NCBI GenBank assembly: GCA_014529385.2
Contig: CM043947.1
Location: forward strand, 99,916,036-99,980,035
DNA: 64,000 bases
Source: Adiantum capillus-veneris
Lineage: Eukaryota; Streptophyta; Polypodiopsida; Polypodiales; Pteridaceae
Reading direction: 5' to 3'
The position numbers and the translations under genes are program-made. Below the pieces are notes generated by a model. The model saw only the letters and a program-made list of their open reading frames with translations. It did no database searches and was not told the DNA's origin. Positions within the stretch are counted from its first letter, which is position 1. Each line of letters opens with the position of its first letter. Shown here in pieces: positions 56,323 to 64,000 of this stretch.

Positions 56323-57939
56323 TTACTATACACATGTCTTGAGGTGAGGTGTCTTTTATGGTTAGGTCAATGCTATTTTGTGTTAGTATGTTAGTGGTTA
56401 GTGTTAGTAATCACTAGAAAGTTAATGATATATTTACAATGGGTAGAATGAGGTGGATGGTTGAAGTAAGATGGTTGAATGAAGTGAGAAAATCCTTGTG
56501 ATGGTGAAGCTTGAAGAAGTTTTGGACTTACTTGTGTAGGTTTCAAAATGACTATCGATCTTCTTCTTCGTCTTCCCTTCTTTACGCCACTGCCGCCAAG
56601 GTTGATTATCGTGATGAAAATGGTAATTCCGTTGATGAGATCTCTTGATTTGCAAAGGTTAAGCATGGTACACATGCTGAATTTATGTATATATATAAGG
56701 AGTAAGATGGAATTGTACTTTGGAGATAATAGAGAGAGGCATAGAGATGGTGTATGTACATGGAGAGCTCATATGAGAGCTATGGAAGTAAGTGGGAGGT
56801 TAATGGTGAAGAAGGTGAGAGAAACCATTGAAGGTGCAAGTTTGAGTGAGGGATTGAGGAGGAATGTGTGTGTGTAGAAGTGTGGAAAGAGGTGAGAGAA
56901 GACTATGGGCTACTTGTGAGAAAAGTGGGCAGACTGGGGTCCACTCAAAAAATCATAGCTCACCGCTGGTAGCTCCAAAATCATGAAAACATTTGAGGTG
57001 ATTATTCAGAGCGTGGGCTACATTTTCTCTTTTGACCACTGCTCCAAATTCGGAGTGGAGATGGATATTAAAAATCCACCAAAAAGACCTGTTTTTTCTT
57101 CACAAAAAGTTTTAGTGGCCCCCTCCTTTGTTGAATTTGTACAATGCATCCAAGAGTGAGCCCTCCTTTGTCATATCATAATACAAAGCATCCAAGTTGC
57201 CCTTGACCCATGCTGGATGGAGGAGGATTATTGGTGAATAAAGAAATATATACATGGTGGGACTAGTGTATGGACTATTCATGGACTTTAGCTCAATGAG
57301 CACATGGTGTTAGAATAATGAGTAAAAATAATAATAAAAATATGGAGGAGTTATGGATATGGAAAGATATTGGAATCATATGATATGGTCCCTCTTTGTA
57401 TTATTTTGGGTGAAAGAGGAAAAGGTATGCAAGTAAATAATATAATAAACGTGACCAATGAGTAGAAATCAATTTTTTGTTTTCACGAGGGTGAGGGTGA
57501 AAATGTGGGGTGATTGTATAAAAGAAAAAATATGAGGTTAGAGTATGTACATATTGGCAAAAAATATACTTATGGTGTAAGAGGATGAAAGAAGGTGCAT
57601 ACACAGGTTTAATAAAACACACACCTAAGTAGAAATATTTAAATAAAATACCAAAATAATTATAAAAAATCCTATATTTAGGCCATATATATAATGAAAT
57701 ATTTACACACAAATGGGCCATAATATAATTTATTTTTTTATTTTTATTTATTTTTTTGGCTCAACTAGCCCAGTGACTAGCTAGCTGAGGGTTTTTAAGA
57801 AGATATGGGAAAAGCCCCCTAACTCACACACGCCTATTTACAGTGAAATGGTAGGGATAGCCATAAGTTTGGGTGAATTTGGTAGGGTGGAGTAAGTAAC
57901 TTACTATGGCAATTATGGAGAGCCGAAAAACGGCTATCA
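55249..57939 (-). mobile_element. 3' LTR of element C, right arm (2691 bp)
   Basis: The plus strand runs TGAGGCGG...CGGCTATCA, the reverse complement of the left-arm LTR, with its first about 276 bp present. TATA box at 56096-56103 (minus strand), GA tract at 56277-56321. A stretch near 56940-57000 is more diverged from the left arm than its surroundings. Confidence 0.9.
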
Positions 57940-57949
57940 TTAGCCCTCC

Positions 57950-59280
57950 CCAGGATGATGGTATATTCATGTACCATCATAGAGCATCTTTTCCAAAGAG
58001 AGTGCTTCAGAGTCCTTGACGAGATCTTCATTGTTTGGCCCTCAGAATTTTGGCTGGAGTTACACTCATGCTTCATGTAACAATACTTACATGAGACAGC
58101 GGCCTTTGACAGATCTTTGGTAGATCCTTTGGTAGAAGGCGACTCAAATAGGGCTTCAAGCGATACCCGTTTACCTTCCTGGAGTGCTCTTTACCATTCA
58201 AGTCCATAAGATGATTAGTAAACTATGTATGGCCCTTGCCATCTAGTTTCAAACTTGGCATCAAAACGATTGTCAAGTCGATTGTCATACCTTAGCACAA
58301 GCTCTCCTTCCTTGATGCCTTTGTCCTTCAGTTTCTTGTCGTGCGTTTCTTTCGCTTGTGTGGCTTTCCTCTTGTAGCACTCGTAGCTGCTTCTCTTTTC
58401 CACTCAAGCTCCACTAACGTAAGAAGTCGATCCATCCATACCTCTTGATCATCTTGTGCACCTTTGCCATGAAGTCGCATTGTTGGAATGTTGAGCTCGA
58501 TAGGCTGCAAAGCCTCTTGACCATAGACCAAGTGAAATGGTGTGAACTCCGTGGCTTCCCTATATGTGGTTCGATATGCCCACAAGGCACCATCCAAGAA
58601 GTCATCCCATAATTTTGTCTTGTTTTGCACCATCTTTCTAATGATCCTGCAATGACACCATTAGCCTTCTCCACCAAACCATTTGATGTGTGGGTAGTAT
58701 GGTGTGCTATGACGATGTAGAATGTGAAGCTCTTCACAAACTTCTGTGAGCAAACCCTTCTTAAACCCGGACCATTATCAGAAACAATCTCCAAAGGTGT
58801 GCCAAATCTACAACAAATGTGAGTGTAGACAAACTTGCTCACTGTTTTCCCATTTACCCTTGCCACACTTTGAGCCTCTACCCACCTAGTCATGTAGTCC
58901 TAGGCAGAGGACCCATAGCATCAATGCCCCACTTTTCAAAGGGTCCATTTGCAAGCACTATTTGCCTCGGGCCATGCACCAACCTTCTATTTCCATTTAT
59001 CTGACAATTGTGACAGCTTTTACACCAATGTTGAACATCCACATGCAAGCTTGGCCAAACATACCCCGCAAGCAAAATCTTCTTCACAGTTAATTCTTGG
59101 GCAAAATGACCACCACATGCCTCTTCATGCAAACCTTTTAGAATGGCTGGAATTTCCTCGATAGTTGGTACTCTTCTGCACACTTGATCCTTCCCTCTTT
59201 GATAGAGGGAGCCTTCTAGGAAGAGATAGCGCTTGCCTTCTTCATGAGTCTCCTCTTCTGAGCCTTCGTGAAGTCTTGTG
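57950..59280 (-). pseudogene. Integrase and tail of element C, right arm
   Basis: H2C2 region with both His retained (LHEEACGGHFAQELTVKK) and WCKSCHNC (59183-58890), then MTRWVEAQSVARVNGKTVSK (58893) after the same internal deletion as in the left arm, SDNGPG, and NGLVEKANGVI followed by a frameshift into the 58633-58328 frame and the C-terminal KEGELVLRYDNRLD (58403-58215). Slightly better preserved than the left copy. Confidence 0.85.
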
Positions 59281-59835
59281 GAAACTCACCCTCCAAAATG
59301 TAGCCAATAATGGGAGCCAATGACTCCAATCCCTGGTATCTCGGTTGCTTGACAGCTGCTGCCACCATGATGACCTGCACTTCTTTCTCAACACATGTAA
59401 CTGCTGTTGTGCAAGTAAATCGGCATCTTCATTCTGTTTCCTAGGAATATGATATAGTTGCACTTCTTCAAATTGATTAAACATCCTACGAATGGCATGA
59501 ACTTTTGTCCTTAAGCTTTCATTCTTGCATGCCCAAATGCCTAAAATCTGTTTAACAATGAGAAGTGCATCTCCCTTTACCATGAGACGTTGTATACCTT
59601 GGCCAATGCACATCTTCAAACCATGAAGTAGTGTGTCGTATTCTGCTTCATTGTTGCTAGTTGAACCTGGTAGATTGACCTTCTCTTTCATGACCACCTC
59701 TCCACTTGGGTTGAGCAACACTAGCCCTCCCCCTGCTTTTCCTGTGACTCGTCGAAAAGCTCCATCAAAGAACAAGGTAAAAGCATTAGGAATACTTTTT
59801 GGTGGTGGCAATGGTAGGGTCTTTACTTGAGGCAC
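59242..59835 (-). pseudogene. Plant-type RNase H of element C, right arm
   Basis: One frame (within 59943-59242) carries FFDGAFRRVTGKAGGGLVLL, SNNEAEYDTLLHGLK, VKGDALLIVKQI and PRKQNEDADLLAQQ, so the Asp-Glu-Asp-Asp set is complete. This is the least damaged enzyme domain in the window. The frame ends through a shift after LAQQ. Confidence 0.85.
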
Positions 59836-59900
59836 CTTAATTTCCTTCTCATGTACCCTATAAGTGAGAATCCCTGCCAATTGTGCACGCACACTATCTT

Positions 59901-60520
59901 CTACTTGAAAGAGTATTGGAAATCTTGCAACTCCATAATCCACTTTGAGATCCTAGTACTAAGATTCATTTGAGATGACACCCAAGGAAACAAATTTTCT
60001 GCAGTGAGAATTACAAAAGGTTTTGGTAGCAAGTAGGATCTAAACTTTCTCACCGCAAACATGAGAGAAAGCATCATGAGTTCTGCTTCTGTGTAGTCTC
60101 TCTCCAAAGCATTCATGACCCTACTAGCAAAGTAGATGGGTCGCATCCTTGTACTGTGGGGATCTTGTTGTAGCAACACAGCACCAATTGTTTCCCTTCC
60201 AACACTAGAGCTAACAAAGAATGTGTACTCCCAACAAGGAGGCATGAGTGTTGGTAGCTCTGACAAAATGACTTTAATGTTACAAAAATACTCTTCAAGC
60301 TCATCAGACCATGCAAATTCTACTTGTTGTGTCAACTTTTGCAAAGGATGAAGCAACTCTGAGGCTAAGTGAATGAAGCGTGACATATACTTCACCTTCT
60401 GAATGAAAGAGATGACCTCCTTAAGACTCTTCGGTGATGGGAGCTCAATAAGAGCCTTTGCCTTGAAGGATCCACCTCAATGCCTTTATAGGAAACCTTG
60501 TGACCGAGCAAGATCACTTC
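59901..60520 (-). pseudogene. Decayed gypsy RNase H of element C, right arm
   Basis: A 164-codon frame (60395-59901) reads FFVSSSVGRETIGAVLLQQD, YFASRVMNALERDYTEAELM, FAVRKFRSYLL and ILTAENLFPW. It is continuous here, yet the first Asp and the T-D-H motif are replaced, showing that the residue loss is not due to frameshifts. Confidence 0.8.
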
Positions 60521-61345
60521 ATCCTCACCTATGTGGCACTTGTCGGGGTTGAGTTGACCTCCCATGTCGTAGAGCTTCTTTAAACTTCTTCTACCCTTTG
60601 TAGATGCAATGATTTTGAGCTATAAATGCAAAAATCATCAATGAACACCCTAATTGACTTTCCAAAGAATGCTTGAAACACCATGTTCATGAAACGTTGG
60701 AATGTTGCAGGAGCATTTGTCAGACCAAATGGCATGACTCTAAAAGCATAACAACCCCAAGGAGTGATAAAGTTTGTTTTCAATTGATCTTCCAATGCGA
60801 TACCTATTTGAAAGTACCTGAGTAGCCATCACACACAGTGTACTTCTCATGACCAGCTACCTCATTTAGTATCTCATCCTGAAATGGGAGGGGAAAGTGA
60901 TCTCTTTTTGTTGCCTCATTGAGTGGACGGTAATCCACACACACCCTCCACTTGCCGTTTCTTCTTAGGAGTGACAACAACGGGAGAGACCCACTCTGAA
61001 TTCTCCACTGGATAAATGAAACCTGCTGCTAGAAGCTTTCTTACCTCCTTGAGTAAAGCCTGCTCCTTGATGACTCCTAGCCTTCGTAGCTTCTGAGCCT
61101 TAGGTGTGGCCTCTGGCTTCAACTCAATTTTGTGTTGAACAACATCTACTCCACGCACATCGGTGTAGTCTTTAGCAAAAAGCCTAGGAAATTTCCTTAG
61201 CACACATTTGAACTCCTCTCTTTCATCCTTTGTAAGTGTTGTAGACAACATACCTTCTAACATTCCTTCATCTTGCACATTTTGGTTCTCTTGGGAACCT
61301 ACCTCTCCAACCTGGGCAAGAGGTCTCTTGGTTGTTTGGCTTAAA
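60521..61345 (-). pseudogene. Reverse transcriptase of element C, right arm
   Basis: Frames 61278-60916 (LRKFPRLFAKDYTD, LLAAGFIYPVENSEWVSPVV) and 60795-60580 (MPFGLTNAPATFQRF, VFIDDFCIYSS). A one-base insertion in the AAG/AAA run near 60957 breaks the frame between them, a different lesion from the deletion in the left arm. Confidence 0.9.
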
Positions 61346-61860
61346 CCTTATCCCCATGACTTCGATGGAAGACTCCTCTTCAGTAATGCTGCGCTACTTT
61401 CTTCTTCTGAAGTGCTATCGGTCCAACCTTCCTCCGTCTCACTTTGAGATGATTCTTCATGGAGCTCCTCTTGGCGTTGCTCCTTCATGTCAAAGACAAC
61501 CTTCTTATGATTGTCATTCCTGCAAATTAGATTTCCACTCTCCCAATCCTGCAAAGCTCGCATTTTCATTAGCCATGGTCTCCTAGGATAAATGGGTAAC
61601 CATTTCCTTTGGTAGACATAACATAGAAATCCACTGCCTTCTTAATGCCAAAGGCCTCCACAAAAACATTTTTACAAATGCCTACGCACCTAGCCTTGCT
61701 ATTGTTTGCCATTTTGACTTTAATTTCAGGTGTCTCATGGATGTGCATGCCTAGTCTTTGCATGAGTCCCTCTGTCATGATGCAAATTTGTGCACCCCCA
61801 TCCACTAGACCTTTCCTAACCAATTCCTTTGATGTAACAATCTAGCACAGGTGTAATATC
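61346..61860 (-). pseudogene. Retropepsin of element C, right arm
   Basis: KGLVDGGAQICIM active loop and FILG motif in frame 61823-61569. A frameshift after FILG and another upstream of the active site separate it from gag and RT; the left arm is intact here. Confidence 0.8.
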
Positions 61861-63167
61861 CTCATTCATTTCAGCATGTGCAAATTTTACAACAGGAACA
61901 CTCTCTTTTATCTTTCTCCTAGTGCTAACTGCCTTTGTTAAATCCCTCCTAACTTGTGGGCATAATGCAAGAAACTGAGGCCATGAGATATCAGGACCCT
62001 TACCTCTCATGTCTTCCAACAGGTTGTATGGAGCCATACCATGTCCAAGAGGGAAGTCTTGGAGGTTGATACGACGTCGAGTCCTCTTAGCTTCCTTGGT
62101 CTCCTTTGCCTTCTTTTCTCGTCCATGGTCACTTTGTGATGTAACTCCTTCTTTCTCCTTACCTTTCCCTCGGCCACGCTTAATGCCATTTGCTTCCATG
62201 TCAACTCTCTTGAATTTGTCACCTCTACCACATGCACATTTGGATCTGGCAAAGGTGGAACTCCTTCCACTCCTTGTGGAGGTGGTCTTGCTCCATTTGG
62301 CCTTTGTAGAAGCTGTGGTTGTTGACTAGCTCCTTCACCTGCATTCATCACTGGGTAATTCAAGTTAGGTATCCCTGGCTCCCCACGGGCCAAGGACAAT
62401 TATACATCCCATGTCCAGACTCTCCGCAATTCCAACATTGCAAGACTCTCCTAGGTCGTGGTGGATCTCGCTCTTCTGACTTCTTTGCTTGTCCCTTTGG
62501 ACCTACAGCTTGTGCAAGGTGAATTGACAGGCTGCTTAAGGATTCATTTAACTTCTCAATCACTTTCGCCGTTACCTCAGGAAGCTCCTAGATGTTGATG
62601 CTTGTGACTTACCTTTGGGTTCAGACCTTCTATTGGAACCTCTCCCTTAAGCACTTGAGTTTCCTATATTTCTCAAAGCCCTAGTTTCAGCTGCATCAAA
62701 GGTAGCAGGTGCACCCGCCTCAACTTTTACCTTAAGGTCAGGAAAGAGTCCGGCTATGAACCTCTCCTTCTTTAGAAATTCTGCACCATCACCAGGGTTA
62801 GCAACATTTCTCACCCATACAGCCAAAGACGTAGAAACTCTTGCTTGTACATGTAGTAGTCATCTAAGTCTTTTTGTTTATGAGAAACAATGTCTTGCCA
62901 TAGATTTTGAGTGTTTTGGGGATCAAAGAAGTATCTCTTAAAATGATTCACAACTTCCGTGTAATTCCCTTTAACTTCCTCAGGCAAAGAGTCAAACCAA
63001 GTGCTAGCATCTTTCCTAAGGACACCTCAAACATTTCTACACGTTCTTGATCAGTTACTATCCTCTTGATACGGCAAGACATCTTGAAATTCGCTAAAAT
63101 AATTCTGCATCCTCTCCAGGCTCTCCAAAGAAAAGGGATAACCACTCATTTGCCTAGTTGTCTCCAT
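61861..63167 (-). pseudogene. Gag of element C, right arm
   Basis: ATG at 63167 (METTRQMSGYP) matches the left-arm start. The zinc knuckle is intact (CWNCGESGHGMYNC), unlike the left arm. The pre-protease block (ISWPQFLALCPQVRRDL) is in frame 62199-61816. Several indels split the coding region (63145-62948, 62563-62360, 62399-62007). Confidence 0.85.
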
Positions 63168-63199
63168 GACTGGTTTTCAAAAACGCTTTTTCTTTTTTT

Positions 63200-63700
63200 T
63201 CTTTTTTGTGTTGCAAAATCAAATTTCAAAGTAGAATGAAAATATACAACGTCAAAATCTTAGATCATAGCGAATCAATGGAGGTAAAATGACACGGATT
63301 GACTGAGGCGAGATAGCGCTACTCCTAGGTTCAAACATACGACGGAAAACACGTTGAAATTGTAACTTTGTGCCAAATATTACATGTTTGTCTAGCCGAA
63401 GGAATGAATGTACGATACAAGTCCTCTTGATTCATTACCCTAGCTTAAAAATGATAGACTCATGTACATCAAAAGAGACATTAGTCTACAAGTGGGGTAT
63501 AATAGGATTGGAGATTGTGAATATCTCTTAATGCTTCGGCACCAAAGAGGAATAAAATACGTTGTTGAAAACATATTTTTCTATCAATGCGAACATTTAT
63601 CCTAATCCCTTGCACCCAATGAAATTGATGAATGAGTTGCATGACAGGATTAGGAGGTGGGTGATTCATGTAAACACAACTAGTTTTTGAAGACTTACCT
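63200..63700 (-). pseudogene. Leader micro-ORF region of element C, right arm
   Basis: The minus strand retains QGIRINVRIDRKICFQQRIL and FGAEALRDI of micro-ORF 1, with frameshifts. Micro-ORF 2 is only partly open. Both copies are in the same order as in the left arm. Confidence 0.5.
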
Positions 63701-63726
63701 TGTTGTATGCTAACACAACCGCTCGT

Positions 63727-63743
63727 CCTCCGTGGGGGCACCA
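63727..63743 (-). promoter_or_regulatory. Primer-binding site of element C, right arm
   Basis: Reverse complement reads TGGTGCCCCCACGGAGG, identical to 36662-36678. Confidence 0.6.
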
Positions 63744-63747
63744 AAAT

Positions 63748-64000
63748 TGAGGCGGTCCGGGGCGGGCAACAAGAGAGGCGACCTCTAAACACCCCTCAAG
63801 GCTCCCGTGCTGCTCAATTGGGCTGGGGCAACCACAAGCACAACACAACAACAAACCCACAGCCAAACCCAAACAAGATAGGGGCACCACCTAGTTATGG
63901 TATGCGAACTAGGACGCAAGAGAGATTTTGGTACAACCAAGAAGATGCACCACACAACACACACAAGCAACCTCACACCAAGACACACACAAAATGGACC
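63748..64000 (-). mobile_element. 5' LTR of element C, right arm (partial, cut by window end)
   Basis: It matches 36405-36657 inverted, starting at TGAGGCGG. Whether this LTR is truncated like the left one cannot be seen. Confidence 0.85.

Larger units (their letters stand above)
50214..64000 (-). repeat. Right arm of giant inverted repeat (continues beyond window)
   Basis: Mirror of 36405-50202. It includes the (GA)n tract at 50752-50818, the unrecognised core to 55248, and a full copy of element C on the minus strand. It ends at the window edge inside the 5' LTR. Confidence 0.95.

Noticed and set aside
36405-64000. Explaining the inverted repeat as two independent insertions of element C in opposite orientation
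   Set aside because: The similarity continues through the non-element core to the centre and both arms share an integrase deletion, so the DNA was duplicated as a block.

Overview
This 64 kb window is gene-poor, repeat-dominated plant chromatin. I found no host gene, tRNA or rRNA. The land-plant assignment rests on plant-type Ty3/gypsy polyproteins (one with the dual RNase H of the Tat lineage), an En/Spm (CACTA) transposase with a DUF4218-like C-terminus and short GT-AG introns, a LINE RNase/zinc-finger remnant, and very many long (CT)n/(GA)n tracts. Whether it is fern, gymnosperm or angiosperm cannot be decided from the sequence. Almost every coding region carries stops or frameshifts, so this is mostly decaying mobile DNA.

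Region 1 (1-7 kb, minus strand): a LINE fragment split by a (CT)n tract, then an LTR element remnant ('element E'): LTR 6333-7025, primer-site-like sequence, a leader with four copies of a 24-bp palindrome, and a non-gag accessory ORF (plant mobile-domain-like N-terminal part, proline/charged middle, long coiled coil).

Region 2 (7-25.5 kb, minus strand): two fused copies of a second gypsy family ('element D'). Reading right to left: LTR 24933-25458, primer site, leader with five more copies of the same palindrome, an unrecognised N-terminal domain, gag copy A, a fragment of the pre-integrase module, a truncated TTAA-flanked transposon, gag copy B (split by a full-length 1.34 kb TTAA-flanked transposon), protease, reverse transcriptase, a small inverted-repeat element, RNase H, two successive H2C2 integrase N-terminal modules, integrase core, and then a second retropepsin-like domain in the integrase frame. 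Two H2C2 modules and a post-integrase protease are not the usual gypsy layout.

Region 3 (25.5-34.2 kb): a cluster of (CT)n/(GA)n tracts, a G39 run, a decayed CACTA transposase gene on the plus strand (29.4-32.5 kb) and LTR-like debris.

Region 4 (34.2-64 kb): a very large inverted repeat. The left arm (36405-50202) and right arm (50214-64000) are near copies around an 11-nt spacer, and the right arm runs off the window. Each arm holds a Tat-like gypsy element ('element C': leader with twin micro-ORFs, gag, protease, RT, decayed gypsy RNase H, intact-looking plant RNase H, integrase, about 2.7 kb LTR) and about 5 kb of unrecognised core sequence. The arms differ by scattered substitutions and indels and carry different inactivating lesions, so the duplication looks old. 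An assembly artefact still has to be excluded.
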